Shown here: positions 20,119 through 30,989 of the stretch, piece by piece
Numbering within the stretch: the stretch's first letter is position 1
Layout: the number at the start of each line of letters is the position of its first letter
From: Pavlovales sp. CCMP2436
Lineage: Eukaryota > Haptophyta > Pavlovophyceae > Pavlovales
DNA length: 56,509 bases
Reading direction: 5' to 3'
Assembly: GCA_026770615.1 (NCBI GenBank)
Contig: MU631420.1
Span: forward strand, 111,718 to 168,226
Notes under the pieces: model-generated
The model's input: the letters and a program-made list of their open reading frames with translations, nothing else
What the model was told of the DNA's origin: nothing
The model's database searches: none
Program-made: the position numbers and the translations under genes

Positions 20119-20538
20119 CGTTGGAATGCCAAAGAAAAATGCTCGGCATGGATCCACACGACCAGTCCGAGACACATGGGGTTCGGCTGATCTTGTCTGG
20201 TCTGGTCTGATCTGGTCTGATCTGATCTGATCTGAAATTGGTCGGTCGCGTTTTCCTGGCCAAATAAAAATCTCTGGATAGGTCATACAAGCTTTCCAAT
20301 AGCCAGCTCAATCTCGAATTCACAGGCCGACCGTCTTATCGCAAATGCTCGCTCTCGTACTGCAAATTCTCGCCCGCGTATAGTGGCTATTCGCCCCCCC
20401 TCGGGAACTTCCGCCGCCTACGCCTCCGCCACCGCCATCGCCGCCACCGCCTACGCCGCCGCCGCCGTACCTGGTATTTTACAAGTATGGCACCCTATCC
20501 AACTTAGGGCTCCGACTGTACCTCGACCAGTAACTACC

Positions 20539-21378
20539 ATGGTCCCGTGCGTTCCATTTGAAATGCTCGCTCGGAACAACCGTTACAACTTAAGTGCAAC
20601 CAGAATGAGGAACATCGAGGTTCGCATTGGATCTCTGAATGAAGACCTTACGAGAATGTTAGCAGAAAACATTGACTTTAAGCCAGGAAACCCTCCCAAA
20701 ATGCGACGACTTCCAAACAGCGACAAAGGGTTTGAAGTGACATATAGGCGAATGCTTCTCGGTGTCAGAAAAGAACACAATCGGTTTGCCCGGCTCGGTC
20801 TAGTTGGACTTGCTCCGGCTCCGGCTCTGGCCCTGGTTCATCAGCGTAGAAGACCAGATGTGTTCGTAACGAGCACATCAGCTGTACGGTTCAAGGAAAT
20901 CACTGTCAATGTTGACCATCAGGGTTGTTTGCGGTACATCGCAAAGAATTCCACCTGGATTACTCAAAACAGCCAAACTGCCAGAGAACCCTCGCTTACT
21001 ATGGGTGTCACATATGACGTTCTCGTGCATGGACTGCAATCAGATAGAGATGGTAACATCGTAATCACTTACAGCCGAAAGGCTCGCGTGACCTTAAACA
21101 AACCCTCTGATTTGGAGGACGCAATGGATTTCCGTTTTACACGAGCGGATATGTTAGCGGATAGGCTGGCCGAAAATGCAAAAAATCGCGCTAGAGAGGA
21201 GATTTACTTTCCTGGTGATTATGAAACCTTCATCACAATATTCTCGCAGCGTGATACTAGCATCACATTCACAGAAGGCATCGATGTGTCTTCGAATTAT
21301 GGCTCGGACTCGGGATCTGGCTCGGGATCTGACTCTGGCTCGAGATCTGGCTCTGGCTCGGGTCCGGTGATTTCGTGA
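20539..21378 (+). CDS. PLV protein of unknown function with Ser/Gly-rich tail
   Basis: The longest uninterrupted frame of the provirus. The open frame begins earlier at a GTG (20383), but the first ATG in frame is at 20539 (MVPCVPFEMLARNNRYN), giving 279 residues. The central part is rich in beta-strand-like segments (KEITVNVDHQGCLRYIAKN, VTYDVLVHGL, NIVITYSRKARVTLN). The end is a Ser/Gly/Asp low-complexity tail coded by imperfect GGCTCGGGATCT repeats. The next frame continues with an overlap at the stop, so the tail may mark a frameshift within a longer protein. It is the first gene of the plus-strand replication-side block. No family is recognised. Confidence 0.6.
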   Translation: MVPCVPFEMLARNNRYNLSATRMRNIEVRIGSLNEDLTRMLAENIDFKPGNPPKMRRLPNSDKGFEVTYRRMLLGVRKEHNRFARLGLVGLAPAPALALVHQRRRPDVFVTSTSAVRFKEITVNVDHQGCLRYIAKNSTWITQNSQTAREPSLTMGVTYDVLVHGLQSDRDGNIVITYSRKARVTLNKPSDLEDAMDFRFTRADMLADRLAENAKNRAREEIYFPGDYETFITIFSQRDTSITFTEGIDVSSNYGSDSGSGSGSDSGSRSGSGSGPVIS

Positions 21379-21991
21379 TTGAGGACGATCCAATTATAAA
21401 CTGCCTCGTATTGCCATTTATTCAGCGATTTAACGAGGTGGCAAAGGCTGCCCAGAATGTTCTCGATGTAACACCGGCTGCATCTCGCGAGCGACCCAAA
21501 AAGGGTGAAATGAAGGATATTGTTGCTGCTGCTGAACACACTGAGATCCAAAAAGACAATAACCGTGAAATTAAAATGCCTGAACAAGAATTAAGCGACT
21601 TCAAGAAATTAATGAAACTGTGATGGCCGCTGGGGGCATTAAGCACAAAGACCTAGAGACCATGAAAGATATTCTATCGGCGTCTGGAGCAAATTCGCTG
21701 ACAATCATTTCACCTCTTCGCCGCGGGTTTAGCTCATATATTCATATCGAAACCCCTACGCCAATTGAGAGGATTCATGGAGTCCCCAAAACACCAATCA
21801 CAATGATGTTATGCACGCCTACACACGTCAAGTCATTCAAGGGAGCAACCGCTAATGGCAATTGGTGCATCTCGTCGCAAGAAGCAATCAAGCTCGGCGT
21901 AGAAGAAATGGCGGATAAGCTTTTTAAAATAAAAAATGAGGCTCAGCTTATCGTACAGGGGATCGCGGGCAATAAAAAACCGTGGTGTTAA
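21375..21991 (+). pseudogene. Broken continuation of the preceding PLV gene
   Basis: The frame 21375-21623 has no ATG and reads directly after the Ser/Gly tail. It is helical and charged (FNEVAKAAQNVLDVTPAAS). At about 21620 the reading shifts to a second frame (KHKDLETMKDILSASGANS, then ISPLRRGFSSYIHIETPTP), ending at 21991. The two pieces look like one gene with a one-base shift. The function is unknown. Confidence 0.45.
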
Positions 21992-22123
21992 GAAACTGAG
22001 CCTCGTTTTTTTGCCCTTCACTAGTAGTTTTAACCAAAATTTAACAATTGTTTGTATGTAATTTGCTAAGAAACTCAGCCTCAGATTCAAAAAGCGCCGT
22101 CCTTATTGCCCGCGATCCGCTGT
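21954..22123. repeat. Inverted 18-20 bp sites (repeat E) bracketing scrambled sequence
   Basis: ACAGGGGATCGCGGGCAATA at 21954-21973 recurs in inverted form at about 22104-22123 (TTATTGCCCGCGATCCGCTG) and in direct form at 32133-32152 inside the minor capsid gene end. Between the first two lie two near-identical copies of AAGAAACTGAGCCTC (about 21990 and 22068). This looks like a rearrangement scar or recombination site. Confidence 0.65.
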
Positions 22124-23487
22124 ATACCCAAATGGGAGCTACAAATGCCCGCAAAAAATAATCTGCATGAACGGCACACAGTATATCCTCGAAAGTCCGT
22201 ACAGTGTTTGAAGTCGCGATGTTTGGAGGCCTTAAATCGTAAATGCCACCATAAATTCGGACAGTTCGGGAATGGTCGTGTTCAGCGCTGCTATAAATCG
22301 GTACTGTTAACCGCACGATGTAAATTCCCACTTTATGTTACATTTACAAAGGACTTGACGGATGTCGCGGTTGAAAAATGCATAAACCAGTTCCAAAAAG
22401 AACGCCTGTTAAATATAAACCAGTCAAAGGCATACACACGCGCATTTGATCCATGCATGGACGATCTTATGAGAACTTCTGGCAGGTGCATCGAAAAAAT
22501 TCATTCATCGTTTTTGCTATCTTGTCAGGAAGAAACGTTCGGTATGCTTAGACAAAAGGGCACTGAGGGTCTCTTGGTGATCAACAAGGAAAGCGTGGAT
22601 TTCACACAGGTAAAGATCAACAAATGAAAGGAGCGTGTGCTGCGCATAAACCCCGAATTAAACACGTCATTTATCACGGTTGAAAAAGTAGAGAAGAAAT
22701 TAGAGCACCTATACACTACGAAGATAGCAGTAAGCGATAGCGATACAGTTGATTTTTACACGGGTCAGATTCTTCCACAATCTTACCCTTTAGCCCCCTC
22801 TACACTTACATTTTTAGAGGCACGGTTTTGGGTGATGTGTGGTGTTAAATTTCAAGGGATTGCTGCAATGGTAAGCTACGATACGATCGAAGTAAAGTGG
22901 GATAAACGAAGCCACGAACTCAAAAATAGAATTCGCCATTACGCGAAGGCTGTTGGAGCCAGTATGCGAACCAGCACATCTGAACGTTTTCATCTAACAG
23001 GGTCCATCGATAAAGCACACGAATTTGCGGAAGTTGCTGCTGACGATCTCAACCTAGACGAATCACGAATCAAAATTAGAGCTATTGGCGAAGGGATTAT
23101 CGAAATCGAACACCCTGTAAGCGGGGTAAGTACAACTGCTCACGTATCAGGGTACATTGCATCTGCCCGACGTGTTCAGGCGGTATTCAGGCGTTTCTGA
23201 TCTCAAACTGTTTGGAGCTCGTAACCGACGGGATTTATAGCATTCGAGAAGAGGGTGTAGACTCTGAACACCTGTTGATACCAAATTTTATTACGAAAAA
23301 GAGCGGGTTCATTCCAAACAGTTTTTATACACCAAGCCTCTGTGACTTAAAAGTCAACGTCGATGAGCTAAGCGCTGAAAAACATACACTCGATTTTGAA
23401 AACATAAATAAATTAAAAAAATGTTTAAATTGCGTGATTACAAACTGTTGGGCCCTCCTGAGGCTAGCTTTGGAAAACCAACAATAA
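22124..23487 (+). pseudogene. Broken large PLV replication-side gene(s), unidentified
   Basis: Three adjacent plus-strand frames (to 22627, 22637-23200, 23212-23487) read into each other with only a stop or shift between them, so they probably come from one gene of more than 400 codons. Recognisable texture includes CINQFQKERLLNINQSKAYT, FWVMCGVKFQGIAAMV, KNRIRHYAKAVGASMRTSTS, and VTDGIYSIREEGVDSEHLLI. TDGIY is reminiscent of the acidic motif of some DNA polymerases, but this is too little for an assignment. Its place directly before the helicase and its size suit a PLV polymerase or primase. It is broken at about 22628 (TGA), 23198 (TGA) and near 23480. Confidence 0.45.
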
Positions 23488-24792
23488 TAACGGGGGCTGC
23501 GGCTTCAGGTAAGATAACATTGATTGCGATGGAAGTTATTAACATGAGCATTCCGGACTTCTTGTTTGTTTCGCCAACTCATTTGTTCCGGCAAGACGCA
23601 ACCGCAAAGGGATTCACGCAAACAATATGCCACGCTCGATTGCTAGGTGAGACCCGGTTGATCACAGAAGAAGAAAAACATGGAACTTGATAAAATATCC
23701 TGCCGCTAACATATTCGTGGATGAGGCTACGATGCTCACACAGATGGGTCGCATGAAAATTGAGGAACTTGCAGCAAGAATACTATAATTTATTCCACTC
23801 GAGACCCGTCATCGTCGGTTCATAACGACGTCACTCTCGCAAATGAATCCGCCGAAAAATGGGGTCAAGGCTGTTTTTCTTTGATGACTATTGCGAGACA
23901 ACAAACACGCCCATGCAATGCGCACCGATCGGTAGAGCCAGTATGAATATCGAAAACCTCCGTAGAGTGCACATCGATGGCGTCAAGAGAACTTCGGATG
24001 AGGATCTTATTGGGCTACAGGAATATTTGAGGCATATCATAACCGGTTCGGGTGGTGGCATTTTTGCAAAGGGAGGGTTAAATGAAGTATGTGAAAAAAT
24101 CAAGTGCGGTGATGTGGTATTAGCTGCAACGCGTGTATGCCCTCATTGCGGCCACAGTTCCTTTGAGCATTGCACATGCATGAAGGCAACATGTATAGCC
24201 GATGTAAACTTCAAGACAAAATGCGCGCGTAAGAAATACATGGATAGAAACACCCGCCCAAACGGTGAAATTGATTTGCTACCGCTGTCTAGCTATAGCT
24301 CAGTTGGGTTAAACTACGCACGCGAAATGAGGCCGACAGACGAAAATGTCGAATGGAATTGCATAAAATCGTTACGCGGCACCATGCTTGTAAATGGTTC
24401 GAGGTTCACCGCAGATCTAACAACGCCAATCTACAATGGAGTGGACATGACAGCTTACATCGGAGAGCATAACGTACTCGCCATCCTCGACCATTCACAG
24501 CTATCAAGGGATTACATTTGAAAATGAAACTCTATTCATCGATTTGAGCAATATATGGGACATGAAAATGATATATGTGGCTGTAAGCAGGGTGCGTCGA
24601 CTCGATCAAATATCAATTATTAAATGCGCGACACCAGCAGCATTTCACGGAGAGGGAGAGGAACACCTGGCCGAAAAGGCGAATCAATATTTAAATGAAC
24701 TCATGGAAGGGAAGACATTAATCGATGAATACCCGGTAGGAGACGGGAGATACGTTGCAGATCTGGCTATTTTACGGATGGAAAACATGTAA
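23421..24792 (+). pseudogene. SF1 helicase, frameshifted and interrupted by an insertion
   Basis: From ATG (MFKLRDYKLLGPPEASFGKP) the frame has Walker A GAAASGKI at residues 25-32, with Ile where Thr is expected. After a shift at about 23680 comes Walker B FVDEATML. A repeat B insertion (about 23780-23853) with a stop then separates it from motif III, which reads DDYCE rather than GDxxQ. A further shift near 24490 leads to motif V, SYQGITFEN, and motif VI, YVAVSRVRRLDQ. The order I, II, III, V, VI fits Pif1/RecD-like SF1 helicases such as those found in PLVs. An unusual Cys cluster (CPHCGHSSFEHCTC) lies between III and V. The enzyme cannot be active in this copy. Confidence 0.8.
23780..23853 (+). 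repeat. Dispersed repeat B, short copy inside the helicase
   Basis: TATAATTTATTCCACTCGAG to GAATCCGCCG matches the first 70 bp of the host copies at 9962 and 42777. It separates helicase codons for ELAARI from the motif III region, so it is an insertion. Confidence 0.8.
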
Positions 24793-24845
24793 AGGTCATC
24801 GAAGTTGTCGTGTCATCTCCTTGAAGTGAAGAAAAACTTGCATAC

Positions 24846-25136
24846 TATGCGGAACTGGGTATTGAATGCGATGTAGTGACTATTGCGGCGGCGGCGAGGA
24901 AAAATGAGCCTAATGAGCCTAATGAGCCTAATGTGCCACCAAAACCAAAACCAAAATCAGCACCCACCAAAAATGCAACTGGCTACGCTAAAAACCAGTA
25001 CAATCTGCGTTTATCGAAGACGACGAAGGCGATAATGATAATTATGATTATGAGTGCAATATGTGAAGGCGAAGGCGAAGGCGAAGGCGAAGGCGAACGC
25101 AAAGGCGAAGGCGAAGGCGAAGGCGAAAAAGCATAA
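24846..25136 (+). repeat. Low-complexity coding-like region with GAAGGC hexamer array
   Basis: An open frame ends in GAAGGC units at 25063-25129 (encoding Gly-Glu repeats). It is preceded by three AATGAGCCT units near 24903. It probably belongs to the helicase C-terminal tail or to a small linker gene. No product is recognised. Confidence 0.5.
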
Positions 25137-25177
25137 ATAAATATCAAACAAGAACAATAACAAGAACAAAAAGAACC

Positions 25178-25531
25178 ATGGATTGCGTAACATATCTAAC
25201 AAGCTCAGAACAAATACTCGAGACACGGCTCAACGAAATTACCAAGGTAGTTAGCGAATGTCAAATCAAATGGCCAGTCGATAGTATACGTTTGATTAAT
25301 GTAAAGCGTCTTAAAGGCAACTGCATTGTGGGGAAATTCTCCCACGACAAACGTCTCTACTTTGAAGTTAATCCATGTTTTGCATCGGTTATTGTACGCG
25401 GAAGAGTGTGCGAAAATACTGAGAATGCCTTAATCAATCGCAGCACAATGCTAATTCTATTTGATCCAGAAATATGTAACATAGTCGATGATGATGATGA
25501 TGATGATGATAATAAATGTTGCGGGAATTAA
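25178..25531 (+). CDS. Intact small PLV ORF with Asp-rich tail
   Basis: The 117-residue frame starts at ATG (MDCVTYLTSSEQILETRL) after an A-rich leader (25130-25175), ending ACC before ATGG. It is predicted alpha/beta: helix LNEITKVVSECQI, strands LINVKRLKGNCIVGKFS and RLYFEVNPCFASVIVRGRV. The end is an Asp run coded by GATGAT repeats. No family is recognised. It is one of few uninterrupted frames in the provirus. Confidence 0.55.
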   Translation: MDCVTYLTSSEQILETRLNEITKVVSECQIKWPVDSIRLINVKRLKGNCIVGKFSHDKRLYFEVNPCFASVIVRGRVCENTENALINRSTMLILFDPEICNIVDDDDDDDDNKCCGN

Positions 25532-25778
25532 GATTTCATAAAAATTGGCTTTTAATTTGGTTTTAATTGGCCTTTAATTGGCATTTAACTAGCGTGGCGT
25601 GGCTTGTTTGCACTTTTTGCACTTTTTTGCACTTTTTTCTATGCCAATGATGATGATAATTAGAATTAGAATTATACGATGCAGTGCGAGACATACAAGT
25701 GCCTAAAGAGAGACGTAAAGCATGCCCGAAAGCTAACAGAGATGGAACCGGCCGCAATTCATGTAGATTCATCGATGT
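25532..25778. other. Intergenic within the PLV
   Basis: The region lies between convergent gene ends. It contains repeated TTGGC/TTTAATTGG and TTTTTGCAC units (25545-25640). Transcription may end here, but no clear terminator signal is seen. Confidence 0.35.
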
Positions 25779-26413
25779 TCACCGCAGATTTCCAAGACTG
25801 TGCGATTTTGCCACATTGGCCAGGAAACGTATGGGCCCTGGAAGAAGCCAGTTCGCCCGGTTTCGCTGATTCTCATACACCATTTTCTGGCTTTCGGACC
25901 TCCGACCTAGTGTAGAGAGAGCCGACACCGCATCCAGTTTGGTTCGCACATCGGTTTGCCTGATGCCGCTCGGTTGGCGCCTGCCTATGTCACCTAAACC
26001 CGCAGCTTTGTTAATCGTAACGATTTGCCCTCTCGAGCCAGACTGTTCTGCCAGACGCCCCCCAAGCTGTGCCCGACTGAATACGCCGGGCGATTATACT
26101 TTTTCTCAGTCGCAGACGTTATGCTGCGGGCGAGATTTAGTCTATCGGTTTTCTTGTGTGCTCTTACCACGATAAGTGCATCGTCGACGAGCCAATCCCT
26201 TGCCGTCACGCTTCCTCGGTGCGCAATAACGGGCTGGCCGCTGCTTCGGTCGATGAAGACCATCGTGTTCGGTCGTGAGAGTTGTATATCGAGTGTGTAC
26301 CCAATCGTGTTCCCGTAAGCGGCGGCTTCTGTTAGTGGCATGTACGATGCTTCTGCAAGATTCGCCGAGTCTTGCTTAAATTTGTTGTCTTTGGTCGCGG
26401 TCGCGGTCGCCAT
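25779..26413 (-). pseudogene. Class 3-type lipase, frameshifted
   Basis: From ATG (MATATATKDNKFKQDSANLA), the first 139 codons are intact and include VIAHRGSVTARDWLVDDA, the usual oxyanion/lid region. GHSLGG follows at residues 114-119, the nucleophile elbow with the catalytic Ser. Near 25994 the frame shifts. The continuation reads TINKAAGLGDIGRRQ, VRTKLDAVSALSTLG and SHSLGNL before a TGA. The first frame instead runs into a stop after RLTKLRV. Lipases of this kind recur in PLVs and related viruses, where they may help entry or exit through host membranes. A homopolymer T tract of 21 bases lies directly upstream (26431-26455). Confidence 0.78.
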
Positions 26414-26481
26414 TGTACTATTGGTCGGCTTTTTTTTTTTTTTTTTTTTTTTTTTAGATATTTAGATATTTAGCCATTTAT

Positions 26482-28633
26482 TCAACTGAGCTTCGTAACA
26501 ATCCCCGGTAGAGCAAACTTGTAAAGTCCCGTATTCACCACTCTATCGCTTCTTGTGAGGATAATATTGTACGTGCAGTCTACGGGTGTGCTTACCATGC
26601 TGACTGGTGCGCCACTCGTGTCACCCATGATCAACTTAAAGGAATTGTCCGAAACGGATATAGCGCTCATTAAGTTGATACGGCCTATAGACCACCCTGC
26701 GTATAGCTTCATGTCAACAATCATCGCATAATCTGTAGAGTCAGGCTGCAACTTCGTAACACTTAACCGCCAAATCGAATATTATGGGTGAGCAACGGTT
26801 ACAGCGAATGTCTTTACCTCACCAGTAAAGGTCCAATTAGGGCCAGCGAACGACTGCACATTTGAAAATGAGGACTTATCGTTGCTTCCAGAGAGAGTCC
26901 ACTCTGCCGGCGTAGCACCACCAGCTACTTGGCCTGTCAGGTCGTATGATTTCAATGTCACCGGCTCTGGAAACGTGATTTGGAGCCACTGACTCCCCAA
27001 ACGAGTTGTTGCATTGTGGCCACCAGATGATGTCCACTGTGCTCCAGTTCCATCAAACCCACGCCAAGCTTCCTTTGCACTATTAAAACTGGTACTCGTT
27101 GCGGACCACCCATTTGCGATTTGCCAGTCGCTTGTTGAAGCAACCGTTGTTGCCGAGATGAACACAGGACTTCCCTTTGTTGCTATGCTTGCCACGACTG
27201 TTGGATCGAAGGCCGGTGTCACAATGACTTGCATTGGACCGAGAATGGTCCGAGCCATGAATCGACAGTTTTTACGCTCAATATACTGACAAGCGGGTCA
27301 AAATTCAATAGAGTCTGTAATGTATCAATGACGTTATACGGGTCCTCGTTTTGAGCACGGCCGATTATGTTACCCGAAAAGTAAAAATCGTGACCGATCA
27401 CTGTAGGTAGCCTTTTTTCCGATAAATCCACCAATGTCAGGTTACGAGCCTCGCTTGAAAGTACAGCTAGCCTTGATATTGGAGACACGGTCCCGCTATA
27501 AGCACTGTGCACCAGGGACCTACCGCAGACTCGACGTGTTGGCTTGTAGATTTGAGTATAAAACTGATGTTCACGCTGCTCTCTAGGTTTCGTATCATTT
27601 CAGTATCGCCTGCATAAAACAACAAATTTGCGTTACCTAATATAAATGTAAATCGCAGCGTAGGATCGTATCGAATGGTCGCGATATTTTGCTCGTCGAC
27701 GAACCTCGTTATATCGTATTTGATCTGCCTGGTTGTGAGCCCGTGACCAGTACCTCGACAGTTATGCGCTTGCTAGCATCGACTACGATTCTACCGCGGA
27801 TGTAGGCTACCTGTGCAACATTGGGGAACGGGCGTGCGGGCATATTCAAATTCCAAAACGGATTTATGGTGGTGCTCACGTTTAGACCGAGGTTGTTTTT
27901 GCTTGCATTGCTGCCGGAATACCGGTCTACTTCGAAGTAAATTCCGTTCTTATATGTCCCATAATCGATGGAGGCAATGAACGATGCAACAAATTTTCCA
28001 GTTGGGATATCAAACGATAGAGCGCAATGCCCATAGCTATGTGTGAAGCTTGCATATGCTACCGCTGGAGTCATTGTGGATTTCCATTTCGCAACAACCA
28101 TCGTAGGAGTGTCCAAAGATGACCAGAAAAAAATTCTCTGCTGTGTCTGCCCAGGGATGTACCTGAATACCGTCACCTGATACGTAGTCGCACTCACTAC
28201 ATCTTCGGGTAGGAGTTGATTAATATTATACGTCGAAGCTTTTGGAACTGTCGTCGTTTCATCTTCAAGTAGCTTGGTGTCTCCAAGAACGCAAATACAC
28301 CCGGCCGAGATAGCATTCACGCGAGATAAATTGTACTTAACGAACACCCACCGACTTGGTTATGATTGCTCCGAGCGATATAGGTAGCGCCGATTCTGCC
28401 ACGTAGGTCAGTGGCGAAGTGTAAAGTGTTTTGTCAGAAGGCAAGGACAGCTCGTCAGCTCCGATATTGGCAGGCAATTTTTTCTTCAATATTTTTGTGA
28501 TCTCGCGAGTTTGATTCTGTGGTGTTTCTGAAGGGGAGAAGCTGAACTGTGTGGTTGCGCTTGAGAGCACCGTGCACAGGTCGATATCGATTTCCAGGCC
28601 TATTGTCGGAAGTGCTCTGTAAACGTTCGACAT
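26482..28633 (-). pseudogene. Large PLV structural/fibre-like protein with F5/8C domain, multiply broken
   Basis: Minus-strand frames 28633-28337, 28347-27709, about 27715-27515, 27512-27219, 27258-26782 and 26751-26482 form one gene of roughly 700 codons, broken by at least four shifts or stops. The N-terminal two thirds are beta-rich (FFWSSLDTPTMVVAKWKS, ALSFDIPTGKFVASFIASI). The C-terminal part is a discoidin (F5/8 type C) carbohydrate-binding domain: WRGFDGTGAQWTSS, then SQWLQITFPEPVTLKSYDL, EWTLSGSNDKSSF, and after a TAA, RLSVTKLQPDSTDYA. F5/8C domains bind glycans, so a role in host attachment is likely. It sits between the lipase and other structural genes on the same strand. Confidence 0.7.
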
Positions 28634-28684
28634 GTTTATGAGTGAGCCTTACATTTTTTTATGATTCGATTTGTTTAATTTTAG

Positions 28685-28911
28685 GCGCCACCGGTTCGCC
28701 GCATGGAAATAAATTTATCGAGGGTCAGACGGTGAACGCCGAATAGTCGCACGCGATGCCTTCCGTATTTGCTAATTAGCTTCTGAAGGATATTTTCGTT
28801 ATTCAGAAGCCTGAAATCTGGTTATTTTCATCTTGTACTGTCCTGGTAGGACGATTTCGCAGATCGCTCATCTTGCCGGTTCGGATGATTTCTTCATTCG
28901 TGAGGTTCATG
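28685..28911 (-). pseudogene. Small PLV gene, one frameshift
   Basis: From ATG, MNLTNEEIIRTGKMSDLRN runs to a TGA after NQISGF. The neighbouring frame continues as NENILQKLISKYGRHRVRLF and ends HRLTLDKFISMRRTGGA. About 75 codons in all, basic, with no recognised family. It is read on the same strand as the structural genes. Confidence 0.5.
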
Positions 28912-30056
28912 TCAAGTCCTTCGAGTTGCACCTGGCGCCGAGATTTTGACTTGGGTGGGGAGATTGGTAATCCTCATATGCTTTAGAGGAGGAAGACCCG
29001 CCAGCAGGCTTATGCTCCTCATATGCCTTTTCCTTAACGGTCTTTGAGCCTACGCTTTTAGCCCTGGTTAATGCGGGGGAAAGCGGTGCGGCTGCGGATT
29101 GTGCCGGTTCTGGTGCCTGGGGCTGTGGTGTCTGGGGAGGTGCAGCAACCGCGGAAAAGGTCACGCTGAGAGCACCTAGAACTTGCAATGGACTCCGAGC
29201 GGTTAGCATTTGTGGCATAGGTAACATTGGTGACATCGGCGGCTGATAAATTGACGACACTACCGTATGGAATTTGTTGTGGTTGAAACGGAGCCTAAAT
29301 TGTAGGACTGGTATACTGAAGAGGCGACTGGACATTAGGTTGAGCCGGCTGGACGGCTCGGGTATTCGGAAAAACATATACCGACGAAGAAGCCGATGCA
29401 GCCGAAGGAGCCGATGCAGCCGAGGGAGCCGAAGGAGCCATGAGCGGGATACCTAGAGCAATGGAAGGGGAATGGGGCATTGGTATCATCGAGGGAGGAA
29501 GTGGTTGGGTCGGTATGTATTCAGGCTGCGGATCGTATGTAGTGGGCTGTACAATCCCCGAGTTTGGAATTGGTCGGTTCGCAGGACGAATCCTATTGGC
29601 CCGCGCTCACATTTCGGCTGGAGACAAAAGTGGATTAAAAGCAACATTGGGCCCGCCGACGCCTTGTCTTGCAGCAAATGGGGTCTTTTGGGCGTTAAAT
29701 GGCTGAAGCCGTTCTGGGATTACGGTGCGGTTTAAAAATGGATCACCGTTAGTGTCATTCAGAATATCGGTGTAGATCACTGGCTGGAATGCAGTCGAAA
29801 TCGATTGTATAGCTCGATCGGTACGGTCTAGGATCTTCTTGTTTGGAGGGATTATCACCGGTCTCTGACTGAACACCAGCCTCTCGCTTAGCGCGTGGTG
29901 GCGCTGCCCAGTCCTATACTGCGGTCTACCGTTGCCAAAAATTGGGTGAAGGGCACCATCGTATGGTTGACCGTTTCAAATGTAGTTGGTCGTTCGGTTT
30001 CGAGGGTCGGTGTCGAGCTAGTCTATCATCTTGTTATCTTTGAGATTATCCACCAT
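28907..30056 (-). pseudogene. Pro/Ala-rich PLV protein, multiply broken
   Basis: From ATG near 30056, MVDNLKDNKMID is followed by a TAG, then further pieces with stops (TGA near 29980, TGA near 29606) and shifts. Recognisable parts are FSQRPVIIPPNKKILDR, NRTVIPERLQPFNAQKTPF, a Pro/Ser/Ala region (APSAPSAASAPSAASASSS), and a Pro-rich tail (PQTPQPQAPEPAQSA). The composition suggests a virion or scaffold protein. No family is recognised. Confidence 0.5.
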
Positions 30057-30125
30057 TTTTTAATGCAAACTGTGTTTTCCCGGTATGCAATAACCCAACA
30101 TTTTAATTTGGTTTATTGATTTTAA

Positions 30126-30892
30126 TTATTTCTTGGTGTACGTCAATTTTGCAAACCGGTTATATATAAGCACATTTGATACATCTAGGTACATAATTTG
30201 AGGTGAGTCCCCTCCTGGTGGGAAGCAGTGATTGTATAGCGTCTGGAATTCGATCTTGTCACGGGATACTAACTCATCTCTTATCGAATCCAATTTTCGT
30301 AAATTGCTAAAACGAAACATGAACAGGGCTGAGATGAGCTTGCGGATCGTTAATAAGATTGACCTGTACGTCTGTGTTATTACCCAGATGCTCACCCGTA
30401 GATGCCGTCTGTTGCAAATAAGCTTCTCAAACGATTGCCTCAGGGTATTATCTTTCAAGCTAGCCATAAAATTATTGACGATCAAGAGCGTATTTTGCTT
30501 CTTCTTGGACGAGGCTTCCAGTTTAAATATCAATAACTCGAGGGATTCCTTTGTGAGCTCGTGATGGACCTTGTCGTGGTTCTGGAAGGGCGAGTCTGTC
30601 ATGCTCGCGAAGGATATGGCTGACACAAACAAGTGGACCGCATCGAAAAACCCGGATAGATACTTGGGCTCGCCTGTGTTAAAAGTGCAGTGCTTAGTGA
30701 GGTTTTACCGGATCGGGGAGGACCCAGATAAACGGCAAACATGGCCTGATTAGGCAGCGGTGGAGGGATGGCACCGAGTGGAGCGTCTACATAGAAACGT
30801 GGAATGGTGAGAGCGATGTGATTATCCTCTTCCACCACATTCGTCGATTTTTGCGCTGTATGCGTCTCTACGTGCGGAGGTTCAGTCGACAT
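30126..30892 (-). pseudogene. FtsK/HerA-type genome packaging ATPase, one frameshift, altered Walker B
   Basis: The start is ATG at 30892 (MSTEPPHVETHTAQ). Walker A GPPRSGKT is at residues 57-64. The frame shifts by one base in a T run near 30650, and the second frame runs to 30126. It contains LICNRRHLRVSIWVITQTYR and TIRKLISALFMF, which match A32-like/PLV packaging ATPases in order and spacing. The Walker B strand reads TLLIVNNFM; two Asn replace the expected acidic pair, so catalysis would be lost even without the frameshift. It pumps DNA into the procapsid in relatives. It is read divergently from the capsid genes. Confidence 0.82.
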
Positions 30893-30989
30893 TCGTTTTT
30901 TTTTCGGTTGTATGCTATATACAATTATTTTCATGTTTATCTTTATTTTATATTCATTTATATTTAATCTTTATCTTTATTTATATTTA

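Noticed and set aside
28907..29735. Plus-strand frames opposite the Pro-rich viral gene
   Set aside because: They are antisense to a readable, although broken, minus-strand gene with consistent composition.
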